The position numbers and the translations under genes were made by a program. From the NCBI RefSeq assembly GCF_900102425.1, contig NZ_FNBT01000005.1, positions 124,001 to 188,000 of the forward strand: a DNA stretch of 64,000 nt, in the 5' to 3' direction. The DNA comes from Blastococcus aurantiacus. GTDB taxonomy: Bacteria; Actinomycetota; Actinomycetes; Mycobacteriales; Geodermatophilaceae. Positions 1 through 12,384 of the stretch are shown piece by piece. The notes beneath the pieces are model-generated. The model was given only the letters and a program-made list of their open reading frames with translations, ran no database searches and had not been told where the DNA came from. Every line of letters starts with the position of its first letter. Positions within the stretch are counted from its first letter, which is position 1.

Positions 1-429
1 GCCGCGGGGGAGCTGATCGTCGACGGACGCCGGATCGCGTTCGCCGGCGTCGACGACTCGCACCTGTTGCGCGACCGGTACGACGTCGTCGCGGGGCCGG
101 CCGACCCGGAGGCCGACCTGCGCCTGGGCTTGGCGCACTCCCCCGAGCCACGGGTGCTGGACCGGTTCGCCGCCGACGGCTACGACCTGCTGCTGTGCGG
201 CCACACCCACGGCGGTCAGCTGCGGGTGCCCTTCTACGGCGCGCTGGTGACCAACTGCGGCATCGACCGCGACCGGGTGCGCTGGCTGCACCGCTGGGCC
301 GGGCCCCGGCCCGGGCGGCCGAACGGCACCTGGCTGCACATCTCGGCCGGACTGGGCACGAGCCCCTACGCCCCGGCCCGGTTCGCCTGCCCCCCCGAGG
401 CCACCCTGCTCACGCTCACCGCCCGGTGA
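1..429 (+). CDS. Metallophosphoesterase, C-terminal part (5' end outside window)
   Basis: The reading frame is open from base 1 to the TGA at 427-429, giving 142 visible residues and no start codon in the window. The sequence carries GHTHGGQ, the C-terminal metal-binding motif of calcineurin-like (YkuE-type) metallophosphoesterases, preceded by a conserved LAHSPEP stretch. Family members hydrolyse phosphoesters, often with an N-terminal membrane anchor, which would lie outside the window. Substrate cannot be told from this fragment. A family A repeat begins immediately after its stop codon. Confidence 0.85.
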   Translation, partial: AAGELIVDGRRIAFAGVDDSHLLRDRYDVVAGPADPEADLRLGLAHSPEPRVLDRFAADGYDLLLCGHTHGGQLRVPFYGALVTNCGIDRDRVRWLHRWAGPRPGRPNGTWLHISAGLGTSPYAPARFACPPEATLLTLTAR

Positions 430-486
430 AGGACCCCTCTGCCCCCCACCGCTCGCACGCTCGCGGCGGGACCCTGCAGAGGGGCC
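430..486 (+). repeat. Family A dispersed intergenic repeat, copy A1
   Basis: This 57-bp element starts directly at the metallophosphoesterase stop codon. It opens with AGGACCCC, has a core CCACCGCTCGCACGCTCGC, and closes with CTGCAGAGGGGCC. The outer arms CCCCTCTGC and GCAGAGGGG pair perfectly (9 bp), and inner CCACCGC/GCGGCGG arms pair with one mismatch. Related copies are at 21434-21507, 34929-34987, 39212-39268 and 56327-56400, each just after a stop codon in the same orientation. It may act as a terminator or RNA-processing element, but no poly-T tract follows. Confidence 0.75.
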
Positions 487-502
487 GACAAAGACAGCGC
501 GT

Positions 503-508
503 TAGACT
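503..508 (+). promoter_or_regulatory. Probable -10 box of tRNA-Pro
   Basis: TAGACT fits the actinobacterial TANNNT -10 consensus and lies 14 nt before the first base of tRNA-Pro. No convincing -35 element is visible, which is common in these genomes. Confidence 0.4.
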
Positions 509-522
509 CGACCAGCGCACCT

Positions 523-599
523 CGGGGTGTGGCGCAGCTTGGTAGCGCGCGTCGTTCGGGACGACGAGGCCGCAGGTTCAAATCCTGTCACCCCGACCA
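523..599 (+). tRNA. tRNA-Pro (anticodon CGG)
   Basis: A full cloverleaf can be drawn: acceptor CGGGGTG (523-529) with CACCCCG (589-595), D stem GCGC/GCGC, anticodon stem CGTCG/CGACG around loop TTCGGGA with anticodon CGG at 557-559, and a T arm with loop TTCAAAT. The discriminator is A596 and CCA is encoded at 597-599. It reads CCG proline codons, which are very common in this genome. Confidence 0.97.
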
Positions 600-601
600 G
601 C

Positions 602-632
602 ACTCAGGGGCCGCCGATGGCGGCCCCTGAGT
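602..632 (+). terminator. Strong hairpin after tRNA-Pro
   Basis: A perfect 14-bp stem (602-615 with 619-632) closes a GAT loop three bases after the tRNA CCA end. No long T run follows, but stems of this strength are the usual visible terminators in high-GC actinobacteria. It isolates the tRNA from the CNNM gene at 703. Confidence 0.75.
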
Positions 633-702
633 CGTTCCGCGCCGAGGAATGGCCGGAGCCGTTCCGGTTGAGCACCTCTCCCCGGGGGCACCGGGGAGCC
701 CG

Positions 703-2061
703 ATGACCGAATGGCTGCTCCTCCTCGCCGCGGTGGTGCTCACCGTCTTCACCGGCTTCTTCGTCGCAGCCGAGTTCTCCCTCACCACCGTCGACCGCGG
801 GCGGGCGGAGGAGGCCGCCGCCACCGGCGACTCCCGGGGCCGCTCGGTGGTGCGCGCGCTGAAGACGCTGTCCACCCAGCTGTCGGCCGCGCAGTTCGGC
901 ATCACGATCACCACGCTGGTCGTGGGCTACCTCGCCGAGCCGGCGATCGGCCAGCTCCTGCACGGGCCGCTGGAGACGCTGGGCCTGCGCGAGGCCACCG
1001 CGACCGGAGTGGCGCTGGCCCTGGCCATCGCGCTGGCCACCACGCTGCAGATGCTGCTCGGAGAGCTCGGCCCCAAGAACCTCGCCATCGCCGACCCGAT
1101 GGCGGTCGCCGCGTTCGTCGCGCCGGGCATGCGTGCCTTCACCCGCGTCACCGGCCCCGTCGTCGGGGCGCTGCAGCGGCTGGCCAACTGGATCGTCCGC
1201 CGGCTCGGGTTCGAGCCGCGCGAGGAGCTGGACACCGCCCGGGGTGCCGAGGAGCTGGTCTCGGTCGCGCGCCGCTCGGCCGAGGAGGGCGACCTGTCCC
1301 CCGTCGCGGCCCGGCTGCTGCAGCGGTCTCTCCGGCTGGGCGACAAGCTCGCCACCGACGTGATGACCCCGCGCACCCGGCTCTGGACGCTGCGGTCCAG
1401 CGCCACCGCTGCGGACGTGATCGCCGCCGCCATCGAGTCCGGCAACTCGCGCTTCCCGGTGTACGGCTCGGACCTCGACGAGGTGACGGGGGTGGTGCAC
1501 GTCAAGCACGCCGTCTCCGTGCCGGAGGCCGAGCGCGGGACCCGCACCGCGGGGGAACTCGCCGTCCCGGTGCTCGCCGTCCCCTCCTCGCTGCAGCTGG
1601 AGCGGCTGCTGGACCTGCTGCGCGACCAGGGGCTCCAACTGGCGCTCGTCGTGGACGAGTGGGGCGCCACCCACGGCGTCGTGACCCTGGAGGACATCGT
1701 CGAGGAGCTGGTGGGCGAGATCGCCGACGAGACCGACCGGCCGCTGCGCACGATGCGCCGGATCGACGGCGACACCTGGGTGGTGTCGGGTCTGCTGCGC
1801 CCCGACGAGGTGCTGGAACGCACCGGCGTCGCCGTCCCCGAGGGCCGCTACGAGACGATCGCGGGGCTGCTGGCCGAGCGGCTGCAGCGGCTGCCCGAGC
1901 CGGGCGACTCGGTACGGCTGGACGACGCCGAGCTGACCGTCGAGACCGTGGAGGGGCGTCGGGTGGCCCGGGTCCGCGTGCACCGCCTGGAGACCCCGGA
2001 CGGTGCCTCTCCCGCCGACATCGACGTGGCCGGCCGGTCGCGCGAGGGGGTGCGGGCATGA
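703..2061 (+). CDS. CNNM-family transmembrane protein with CBS pair and CorC/HlyC domain (hemolysin family)
   Basis: The product has 452 residues. An N-terminal CNNM (DUF21) region with several hydrophobic segments covers about residues 1-190 and includes the FFVAAEFSL motif. A CBS-domain pair follows around 200-340 (VMTPRTRLWTL, GVVTLEDIVEEL), then a C-terminal CorC/HlyC transporter-associated domain. Relatives are linked to Mg2+/Co2+ handling, and the name hemolysin is historical. I chose the ATG at 703 because GGGGAG lies just upstream and the membrane segment starts there; an in-frame ATG at 649 would add unrelated residues. Its stop overlaps the next start as ATGA, so the two paralogues are co-translated. 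Confidence 0.9.
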   Translation: MTEWLLLLAAVVLTVFTGFFVAAEFSLTTVDRGRAEEAAATGDSRGRSVVRALKTLSTQLSAAQFGITITTLVVGYLAEPAIGQLLHGPLETLGLREATATGVALALAIALATTLQMLLGELGPKNLAIADPMAVAAFVAPGMRAFTRVTGPVVGALQRLANWIVRRLGFEPREELDTARGAEELVSVARRSAEEGDLSPVAARLLQRSLRLGDKLATDVMTPRTRLWTLRSSATAADVIAAAIESGNSRFPVYGSDLDEVTGVVHVKHAVSVPEAERGTRTAGELAVPVLAVPSSLQLERLLDLLRDQGLQLALVVDEWGATHGVVTLEDIVEELVGEIADETDRPLRTMRRIDGDTWVVSGLLRPDEVLERTGVAVPEGRYETIAGLLAERLQRLPEPGDSVRLDDAELTVETVEGRRVARVRVHRLETPDGASPADIDVAGRSREGVRA

Positions 2062-3155
2062 CCGTCGTGAGCCTGCTGATCCTGGTGGCGCTGCTGGCGG
2101 GCAACGCGTTCTTCGTCGCCGCGGAGTTCGCCCTGGTCTCCACGCGCGCCGACCAGATCGAGCCGCGAGCCGAGGCGGGGTCGGCCCGGGCGGTGAAGAC
2201 GCTGGCGGCGATGCGCAACGTCAGCGAGATGATGGCCGGCGCGCAGCTGGGCATCACGCTCTGCTCGCTCGGGCTGGGCGCGGTCGGCGAGCCCGCGATC
2301 GCGCACCTGATCGAGGTCCCGCTGGAGTCCGCGCACGTCCCCGAGGGGCTGTTGCACCCGATCGCCCTGGCCATCGCGCTGTCGATCGTGACCGTCCTGC
2401 ACATGGTGCTCGGCGAGATGGTGCCGAAGAACATCACGCTGGCCGGCCCCGACCGGGCTGCACTCGTGCTCGGGCCCCCGCTGGCCGCCCTGGTGCGCCT
2501 GCTGCGGCCCTTCATCTGGTTCTTCAACACCCTGGCCAACGCCTTCGTCCGGCTGTTCGGCGTGCAGCCGACCGACGAGGTGGCGGCCAGCTTCGACCAG
2601 GCCCAGATCGCCTCGATGGTCACCCAGTCGCGGCGCGAGGGCCGGCTGGGCAGCGAGGTGGGCGAGCTGGCCGCGGGCGCCCTGACGTTCGAGCAGCACG
2701 AGATCGACGCCGTCCTGCTGCCGATCGAGGACGTCGTCACCGTGCCCCGCAGCACGACCCCCCGTCAGCTGGAGGCGGTGGTGGCCGAGCACGGGTTCAG
2801 CCGCTACCCGGTGCGGGGCGAGAACGGCCTGCTCGGCTTCGTGCACGTGAAGGACGTCCTGGACGCCGAGGCCCGCGACCGGCCGATCGCCGACGAGCAC
2901 CTGACCCCGTTCGTCGAGCTGAGCCCCGGCGCTGCCCTGCCCGAGGTGCTGGCCACCATGCGCCGGGAGGGCACCCACCTCGGCCGCGTCGTCGTGGACG
3001 GCCGCACGACGGGGCTGGTGGCGCTGGAGGACGTGCTGGAGCAGCTGATCGGCGACGTCCGGGACGCCGCCGTCGACCGGAGCGGGGGCGGGGACCTCGT
3101 GGACTCCGCCGAGCAGGGCGCCGCCGCGACGGGAGCCGGCGCCGGGGGAAGATGA
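2058..3155 (+). CDS. CNNM-family transmembrane protein with CBS pair, shorter paralogue
   Basis: The product has 365 residues and is a tandem paralogue of the preceding gene. It has the same order of a CNNM/DUF21 membrane region (AFFVAAEFALVSTRADQIE near the N terminus) and two CBS domains ending in GLVALEDVLEQLIGD. It then stops in a short low-complexity tail, so it lacks the C-terminal CorC/HlyC domain of its neighbour. Tandem long/short CNNM pairs are common in actinobacteria and probably form a heteromeric membrane complex involved in divalent cation homeostasis (inference). The ATG overlaps the upstream stop by 4 bp. Confidence 0.9.
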   Translation: MTVVSLLILVALLAGNAFFVAAEFALVSTRADQIEPRAEAGSARAVKTLAAMRNVSEMMAGAQLGITLCSLGLGAVGEPAIAHLIEVPLESAHVPEGLLHPIALAIALSIVTVLHMVLGEMVPKNITLAGPDRAALVLGPPLAALVRLLRPFIWFFNTLANAFVRLFGVQPTDEVAASFDQAQIASMVTQSRREGRLGSEVGELAAGALTFEQHEIDAVLLPIEDVVTVPRSTTPRQLEAVVAEHGFSRYPVRGENGLLGFVHVKDVLDAEARDRPIADEHLTPFVELSPGAALPEVLATMRREGTHLGRVVVDGRTTGLVALEDVLEQLIGDVRDAAVDRSGGGDLVDSAEQGAAATGAGAGGR

Positions 3156-3159
3156 CGGG

Positions 3160-4989
3160 GTGAACGAGCCTGCGAGTGGAACCGATAGACAGAGCACCGC
3201 CGAGCAGACGCCCGCCCCCGCCCTTCCCCCCGAGGTCACCGCCCGCTGGCAGGCCCGGTTCCGCGCACCGCGTGTGTCGCTGCCGGACTGGGCGTTCGAC
3301 GCCCCGCACCGGAACCTGTACTCCTCCGATCTCAGCGGCGTGATCGAGCAGTACGCGTGGGACCGCTCCACCGGCACGCATCGCCAGGTCACCGACCGGC
3401 CCAACGGCACGCTCATCGGCACGCTGAGCCCGGACGGCGAGACGATCTGGTGGTTCGCCGACACGGACGGGGACGAGTTCGGCGTCTGGATGACCCAGCC
3501 CTTCGAGGGCGGTCCCGACACCCCCGCCGTCCCCGAGGTCGGCCCGGCGTACCCCGCGGGGCTGGAGATCGGCGACGAGCTGGTCGCCATCGGCCGGTCC
3601 ACCGACGACGGCAGCGAGCTGTGGCTCGCGCCCCGGGGTCAGGCCCCGCGGGTGATCTACCGGCACCCCGACCCGGCCTCGGTGGACGCGCTCACCCACG
3701 ACGGCGACCTGCTGGTCATCTCCCACTCCGAGCACGGCGACCCGCGCTACCCGGCGCTGCGCGTGCTGCGCACCTCGGACGATTCCGTCGTCGCGGAGAA
3801 GTGGGACGGCGAGGGCCGGGGCCTGCACGCTTCGGAGTTCGCCCCGCTGTCCGGCGACACCCGGCTGCTGGTGGGCCACGAGCGCCGGGGCCGCGAGGAG
3901 CTGCTGATCTGGGACGTCGCGGCCGACACCGAGACCGAGATCGTCCTCGACCTACCCGGGGACGTCACGGCCGGCTGGTACCCCGACGGCTCGGCGCTGC
4001 TCGTCGGGCACGACCACGCCGCGCGCAGCGAGCTGTACCGCTACGACCTGGCCAGCGGGGCGCTGGAGAAGCTGGACACCCCGACCGGCGTCGTCCGTGG
4101 AGCAACCGCCCGGCCCGACGGCACGGTGGAGCTGGCCTGGTCCAACGCCGAGCTCCCGCCGGTCATCCGCCGGGCGGACGGCCCCGTCGTCCTCTCGGTC
4201 TCCGACGAGGAGCCGCCGGCGGCCTACCCGGTCGAGGACCGCTGGGTGCCCGGCCCGGGCGGGGACGTGCACGCGCTGCTGGTGCGGCCCGCCGGCGAGG
4301 GCCCGTACGCGACTGCTTTCCTGGTGCACGGCGGTCCGGAGTCCGCCGACGACGACTCCTACCGCGCCCGCCGGGCGGCCTACGTGGACGCCGGGTACGC
4401 GGTCGTGCACGTGAACTACCGCGGCTCCACCGGCTACGGGTCTGCCTGGCGGGACGCGCTGACCGGCCGGCCCGGGCTCACCGAGCTCGAGGACATCGGC
4501 GCGGTGTACGACGCGCTGGTCGCCGAGGGCGTCGTCGATCCGGCGCGCGTGCTCCTGACCGGCGGATCGTGGGGCGGGTTCCTCACCCTGCTCGGCCTGG
4601 GGACGCAGCCCGAGCGGTGGGCGGCCGGTATCGCCGAGGTGCCCGTGGCCGACTACCTCGCCGCGTACGAGGACGAGATGGAGGGCCTGCGCGCCTACGA
4701 CCGCGCGCTGTTCGGCGGGTCACCCGAGGAGGTGCGCGACGTCTACGTGCGGTCTTCGCCGATCACCTACGTGGACGCCGTCGCCGCGCCGGTCCTCGTG
4801 GTCGCCGGGGCCAACGACCCGCGCTGCCCCATCCGACAGATCGACAACTACCTGACCCGCCTCGAAGAGCTGGGCAAGGAGCACGAGGTGTACCGCTTCG
4901 ACGCCGGCCACGGCTCGCTGGTGATCGAGGAGACCATCCGACAGGTGGAGGTCGCGCTCGACTTCGCGCTGCGCCACGTGAAGCCCTGA
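3160..4989 (+). CDS. S9-family (prolyl oligopeptidase-type) serine peptidase
   Basis: The product has 609 residues with no signal peptide, so it is probably cytosolic. Residues 1 to about 365 form a beta-propeller-like region, and about 370-609 an alpha/beta-hydrolase domain. The nucleophile is Ser470 in GGSWGG, the acid is probably Asp553 (GANDPRCP), and the histidine is His584 (DAGHGS). This is the acyl-aminoacyl-peptidase/dipeptidyl-peptidase type, which cleaves short peptides. The GTG start at 3160 follows GGGGGAAG and lies 4 nt after the previous stop, so it is likely in the CNNM transcription unit. A 45-bp family B hairpin starts one base after its stop. Confidence 0.9.
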   Translation: MNEPASGTDRQSTAEQTPAPALPPEVTARWQARFRAPRVSLPDWAFDAPHRNLYSSDLSGVIEQYAWDRSTGTHRQVTDRPNGTLIGTLSPDGETIWWFADTDGDEFGVWMTQPFEGGPDTPAVPEVGPAYPAGLEIGDELVAIGRSTDDGSELWLAPRGQAPRVIYRHPDPASVDALTHDGDLLVISHSEHGDPRYPALRVLRTSDDSVVAEKWDGEGRGLHASEFAPLSGDTRLLVGHERRGREELLIWDVAADTETEIVLDLPGDVTAGWYPDGSALLVGHDHAARSELYRYDLASGALEKLDTPTGVVRGATARPDGTVELAWSNAELPPVIRRADGPVVLSVSDEEPPAAYPVEDRWVPGPGGDVHALLVRPAGEGPYATAFLVHGGPESADDDSYRARRAAYVDAGYAVVHVNYRGSTGYGSAWRDALTGRPGLTELEDIGAVYDALVAEGVVDPARVLLTGGSWGGFLTLLGLGTQPERWAAGIAEVPVADYLAAYEDEMEGLRAYDRALFGGSPEEVRDVYVRSSPITYVDAVAAPVLVVAGANDPRCPIRQIDNYLTRLEELGKEHEVYRFDAGHGSLVIEETIRQVEVALDFALRHVKP

Positions 4990-4990
4990 T

Positions 4991-5035
4991 CCGCTTTTCC
5001 GCGGTAAAGCGGAACGCTTTACCGCGGAAAAGCGG
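4991..5035. repeat. Family B palindromic element, copy B1 (bidirectional terminator candidate)
   Basis: Perfect 21-bp arms (4991-5011 and 5015-5035) enclose a GAA loop. The element fills almost the whole space between the convergent S9 peptidase and asd stop codons. It is 39/45 identical to the element at 55363-55407, where a C-G pair is replaced by T-A at matching stem positions (2 and 44). It is AT-richer (TTTTCC, TTTACC) than its surroundings. A bidirectional terminator role is inferred from placement. Confidence 0.8.
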
Positions 5036-5037
5036 GA

Positions 5038-7419
<2,382 letters not shown>

Positions 7420-7426
7420 TCACCCG

Positions 7427-9022
7427 GTGGACGACCCCAGCGAGTGGCTGCTGACCTCGGAGGAGCGCGGCAATCCCGCCAGCGGGCTCCCGGCGTGGAC
7501 GGAGGGGAACCTGGTCCGCCCCTTGGTGCACGGCGTCACCTACTTCGACCGGCTGGTCGAGGAGGTCGAGAAGCTGGGCGAGGGCGACCGCGTCTGGTTC
7601 ACCGACTGGCGGGGCGATCCCGACGAGCGGCTGCGCCCCGACGGCCCCACGGTGGACGAGCTCTTCAGCGCCGCCTCGCACCGCGGGGTGGACGTGCGCG
7701 GCCTTGTCTGGCGCTCGCACGCCGACGCCATGTCGTTCAGCGCGGAGGAGAACCGGTCCCTGGACGTGGAGATCGAGGAGGACGGCGGCAAGGTCATCCT
7801 CGACCAGCGGGTGCGCCGCGCGGGGAGCCACCACCAGAAGATCGTGGTCATCCGCTGCCCGGCGGACCCGTCCCGGGACGTCGCCTTCGCCGGCGGGATC
7901 GACCTGTGCCACAGCCGCCGGGACGACGCCGAGCACGGCGGGGACCCGCAGGCGGTGTCCATGTCCGATGCCTACGGCCCGACCCCTCCCTGGCACGACA
8001 TCCAGGCGGAGATCCGCGGGCCGGCCGTCGCCGTCCTGGAGACCGTGTTCCGCCAGCGGTGGGCCGACCCGACCAACCCGGACAGCGGGAATCCCATCTC
8101 GTACGTCATCGACCGGCTCCGGCGGGCGCGGCTCGACGCCGATCCGCTGCCGCCGGAACTGCCGGCGTCGCCCCCGTGCGGCCCGCACCTGGTGCAGACG
8201 TTGCGCAGCTACCCCAAGATCCGGCCGCCGTACGACTTCGCCCCTGACGGCGAGCGGTCGATCGCCCGCGGCTACTCGAAGGCGGTCAAGCGGGCCCGGC
8301 GGCTGATCTACCTGGAGGACCAGTACCTGTGGTCGGCCGAGGTGGCGCAGCTGTTCGCGGACGCCCTCGAGGCCAACCCGGACCTGCACCTGGTCGTCGT
8401 GGTGCCGCGACTGCCCGACCAGAGCGGGTCGTTCAACGCGACGCCCCAGTACATCGGCCGCCGGCAGGCGATCGACCTGTGCGTGAAGGCCGGGGGTGAG
8501 GAGCGGGTGCACGTCTTCGACGTCGAGAACCACGCGGGCACCCCGGTGTACGTGCACGCCAAGGTCTGCGTCGTCGATGACGTGTGGGCCAGCATCGGCA
8601 GCGACAACTTCAACCGCCGGTCCTGGACGCACGACAGCGAGCTCTCCACCGCCGTGCTGGACACCGCGCGGGACCCGCGGGAGCCCACCGATCCCGGAGG
8701 CGCCGGCGACGGCGCGCGCATCTTCGCCCGGGACCTGCGTCTGGAACTGGCCCGCGAGCACCTGGACCTCGCCCCCGACGGGAGCGAGGACCACCTGGCG
8801 GTCGACCCGGGGCGCTTCGTGGCGACGTTGGAGTCGCGCGCGGAGGCCCTGGCGGACTGGCACGACGGTGGCCGGCGCGGACCCCGCCCACCCGGCCGCC
8901 TCCGCCCGCACCGGCCCGAGAAGCTGTCCCGGTTCACGCGGCTGTGGGCCACCCCGGTGTACCGCCTCCTGGTGGACCCGGACGGTCGCCCCCTCCGCCT
9001 GCGCATCCGCAAGGAGTTCTGA
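7427..9022 (+). CDS. Phospholipase D-family protein
   Basis: The 531-residue product has two HKD-type catalytic motifs: HxK at His136/Lys138 ([10 protein letters not shown]), and HxK(x4)D at His377/Lys379 ([10 protein letters not shown]) followed by [12 protein letters not shown]. This is the typical PLD-superfamily arrangement, in which the two half-sites form one phosphodiesterase or transphosphatidylase centre. I see no transmembrane segment or signal peptide, which argues against a membrane cardiolipin synthase. The GTG start at 7427 is the first sensible start in frame; no strong ribosome binding site is visible. It diverges from lysC with 74 bp between. Substrate is unknown. Confidence 0.85.
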   Translation: MDDPSEWLLTSEERGNPASGLPAWTEGNLVRPLVHGVTYFDRLVEEVEKLGEGDRVWFTDWRGDPDERLRPDGPTVDELFSAASHRGVDVRGLVWRSHADAMSFSAEENRSLDVEIEEDGGKVILDQRVRRAGSHHQKIVVIRCPADPSRDVAFAGGIDLCHSRRDDAEHGGDPQAVSMSDAYGPTPPWHDIQAEIRGPAVAVLETVFRQRWADPTNPDSGNPISYVIDRLRRARLDADPLPPELPASPPCGPHLVQTLRSYPKIRPPYDFAPDGERSIARGYSKAVKRARRLIYLEDQYLWSAEVAQLFADALEANPDLHLVVVVPRLPDQSGSFNATPQYIGRRQAIDLCVKAGGEERVHVFDVENHAGTPVYVHAKVCVVDDVWASIGSDNFNRRSWTHDSELSTAVLDTARDPREPTDPGGAGDGARIFARDLRLELAREHLDLAPDGSEDHLAVDPGRFVATLESRAEALADWHDGGRRGPRPPGRLRPHRPEKLSRFTRLWATPVYRLLVDPDGRPLRLRIRKEF

Positions 9023-9063
9023 GCGCGAACGCGGCGGGGCCCCGGGGCGGCAGGTGCCCCCGC

Positions 9064-9105
9064 ACAGTCGGTCTCTGCCCAGCACGGTGGGCAGAGACCG
9101 ACTGT
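9064..9105. repeat. Family C palindrome, copy C1
   Basis: An 18-nt arm ACAGTCGGTCTCTGCCCA (9064-9081) and its exact inverted copy (9088-9105) enclose a 6-nt loop GCACGG. The same palindrome, with one compensated base-pair change (T-A to C-G), occurs at 48645-48686. A half copy follows at about 9150-9169. It lies 41 nt after the phospholipase D stop codon. Confidence 0.8.
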
Positions 9106-9149
9106 CCACGGGCACATGTCCCGTCCCCTCCTCGCGCTGTGCCCCGCAC

Positions 9150-9169
9150 TGTGGGCAGAGGCCGACTGT
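9150..9169 (+). repeat. Family C half element
   Basis: The stretch around 9150-9169 repeats only the right arm of family C (TGGGCAGAGGCCGACTGT), followed like C1 by CCAC. The matching left arm is not recognisable upstream, so this looks like a truncated or decayed copy about 60 bp from C1. Confidence 0.6.
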
Positions 9170-9225
9170 CCACAGATGGACGCCGAGAGGAGCTCGCACG
9201 TCCCGGTCGACGGACGATCGGCCGC

Positions 9226-9861
9226 GTGTCCGCCGCCGCCTTCGACCTCGCCGGTGCTGTGCGGCGCATCCGCCGGCGTGCCGACTGCTCCCAGCGAGAA
9301 CTGGCCGCCGGGATCGGTGCGTCCAAGTCGGCGATAGCCGCGGCCGAGACAGGGGCAGCGGGGCTCGACGCCAGGCTGCTCGCCTCGGCGGCGCACCTCG
9401 CCGGACTGCGGCTCGCACTGCTCGATGACGCCGGCGCGGAGGTGCACGGCATGCACCCGGACGGCGTGCGGGATCGCGGTGGGCGGCGATTTCCGGCCCA
9501 TCTGGACACCGTGCTCAGCGAGCAGCGCGCGTCGCGGTGGGAGCACCGGCCGGGCCTTCGGCAGCCGACGTACACGTTCGACCGCCGGGACCCGTGGCAG
9601 GCCGCGGAGACCCACGCACGGAGCCGGCCCGACCACCTCCTGCCGCACCCGGGCGACTCCCCGGAGGAGCGGGCGGCGGCCCGGCGACACGCCGCTCGGG
9701 AGCGTGCCCGGGACGAGCGGGACATACGGGTGGCGGCCGGGGAGCGGCGCCCGGCGGAGGCCTTCACCTGCAGCTGCCCACCGGCGTGCGACGAGCTCGA
9801 GGACTGGTCCGGCCGACCGGTCCATGCCGACGACTGCCCGTGTCGCTGCGACGTGGGCTGA
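9226..9861 (+). CDS. Helix-turn-helix (XRE-type) protein with cysteine-rich C terminus
   Basis: The product has 211 residues from a GTG at 9226. Residues about 8-60 read as an XRE-type HTH (AGAVRRIRRRADCSQRELAA, then GASKSAIAAAETG), so DNA binding is likely. The middle is Arg/Glu-rich and unrecognised. The last 30 residues contain six cysteines (182, 184, 188, 204, 206, 208 in TCSCPPAC and DCPCRC), which could bind zinc or a metal cluster (inference). No clear ribosome binding site precedes the GTG, so the start is uncertain. It stands alone between a family C element and the leuA leader. Confidence 0.65.
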   Translation: MSAAAFDLAGAVRRIRRRADCSQRELAAGIGASKSAIAAAETGAAGLDARLLASAAHLAGLRLALLDDAGAEVHGMHPDGVRDRGGRRFPAHLDTVLSEQRASRWEHRPGLRQPTYTFDRRDPWQAAETHARSRPDHLLPHPGDSPEERAAARRHAARERARDERDIRVAAGERRPAEAFTCSCPPACDELEDWSGRPVHADDCPCRCDVG

Positions 9862-9869
9862 CCCGCTGC

Positions 9870-9875
9870 TACCGT
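9870..9875 (+). promoter_or_regulatory. Probable -10 box of the leu leader transcript
   Basis: TACCGT (TANNNT class) ends 6 nt before the GTG of the leader peptide. The same 6-nt spacing is seen before tyrA, dnaX and the Mur ligase gene, so transcription probably starts at the GTG itself and the leader peptide would be translated from a leaderless mRNA. Confidence 0.45.
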
Positions 9876-9881
9876 GGGCGC

Positions 9882-9929
9882 GTGCGCGGCAGCCTCCTGC
9901 TTACCCGCCGCGGCGAGGCCCTCTCCTAG
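9882..9929 (+). CDS. Leucine leader peptide (attenuator) upstream of leuA
   Basis: This 15-codon ORF from GTG to TAG reads MRGSLLLTRRGEALS. It has three consecutive leucine codons (CTC CTG CTT) and a fourth near the end, 120 nt before leuA. Its position and composition match a leucine-sensing attenuation leader: ribosome stalling at the Leu run would change folding of the following hairpin. Comparable leucine-rich leaders before leuA have been predicted in other actinobacteria. It was recognised by eye from composition and location; no expression evidence is available. Confidence 0.6.
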   Translation: MRGSLLLTRRGEALS

Positions 9930-9948
9930 GTCGGCCCCCTCGCCGCGG
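9908..9948 (+). promoter_or_regulatory. Candidate attenuator hairpin of leuA
   Basis: CCGCGGCGAGG (9908-9918) pairs perfectly with CCTCGCCGCGG (9938-9948), giving an 11-bp stem with a 19-nt loop. The left arm lies within the leader-peptide coding sequence, a few bases after the Leu codons, where a stalled ribosome would block it. An alternative pairing, GGCAGC (9888-9893) with GCTGCC (9962-9967), is also possible. Which structure terminates transcription or blocks translation cannot be decided by eye. Confidence 0.45.
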
Positions 9949-10019
9949 TGTCTGCCGTGACGCTGCCCTCCATGACGGAGCGCGTTCCCGGCGCCTGCTG
10001 ACCGCCCCACCGGAGCTGA

Positions 10020-11795
<1,776 letters not shown>

Positions 11796-11847
11796 GAAGT
11801 TCGTCGTCAGGGCGTCGGAGAACCCGGCCTCCGGACGACGGAGGGAC

Positions 11848-12384
11848 ATGAGCAGCCCGGGATCGCGCGCGGTGGCACCACCGCCCGATCCCGGGCTGCT
11901 GTCGCTCTACGACCGCGCGCTGCCGGAGGTCTACGGCTACCTGCTCGCACGCTGCGGCCAGCGGGCACTCGCCGAGGACCTCACCGCGGAGACCTTCCTC
12001 GCCGCCGTCCGCGCCGAGGCCGACGGCGCCGCCCCCACCACCGTGCCCTGGCTGATCGGCACCGCCCGGCACAAGCTCGTCGACCACTGGCGGCGCCTGG
12101 AGCGCGAGCAGCGGGGGCTGCGGCTCCTTGACGGCGGCGACCAGCACACCGAGGACCCCTGGGACGACGAGCTCGACAGCCTGCGCGCCCAGCAGGTGCT
12201 CGGGCAGCTCTCCCCTGGCCACCGCGCCGCACTGACGCTGCGCTACCTCGACGACCTGCCGGTGTCCCAGGTCGCCGGGCACCTGGGCCGCACCCTCCAC
12301 GCCACCGAGGCGCTGCTCGTCCGCGCCCGCACCGCCTTCCGCCGGCTCTACGAGTCCACCGAGCAGCCGGGAGGTGCCCCGTGA
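11848..12384 (+). CDS. ECF-type RNA polymerase sigma factor
   Basis: The product has 178 residues. Sigma region 2 is seen at about residues 20-80 (LYDRALPEVYGYLL, LAEDLTAETFLAAV, WLIGTARHKLVDHWRR), and region 4 at about 115-170 (LSPGHRAALTLRYLDDLPVS with the helix-turn-helix that follows). No region 1.1 or 3 is present, so it is an extracytoplasmic-function type. The ATG at 11848 follows GGAGGGAC. Its stop overlaps the next GTG start (GTGA), so the VOC-domain protein downstream is translationally coupled where an anti-sigma factor would often be. Confidence 0.88.
   Translation: MSSPGSRAVAPPPDPGLLSLYDRALPEVYGYLLARCGQRALAEDLTAETFLAAVRAEADGAAPTTVPWLIGTARHKLVDHWRRLEREQRGLRLLDGGDQHTEDPWDDELDSLRAQQVLGQLSPGHRAALTLRYLDDLPVSQVAGHLGRTLHATEALLVRARTAFRRLYESTEQPGGAP

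Noticed and set aside
2058..3155. Second CNNM gene considered as a recent duplication of the first
   Set aside because: The two proteins share architecture but differ widely in sequence and one lacks the C-terminal domain. This is an old paralogue pair.
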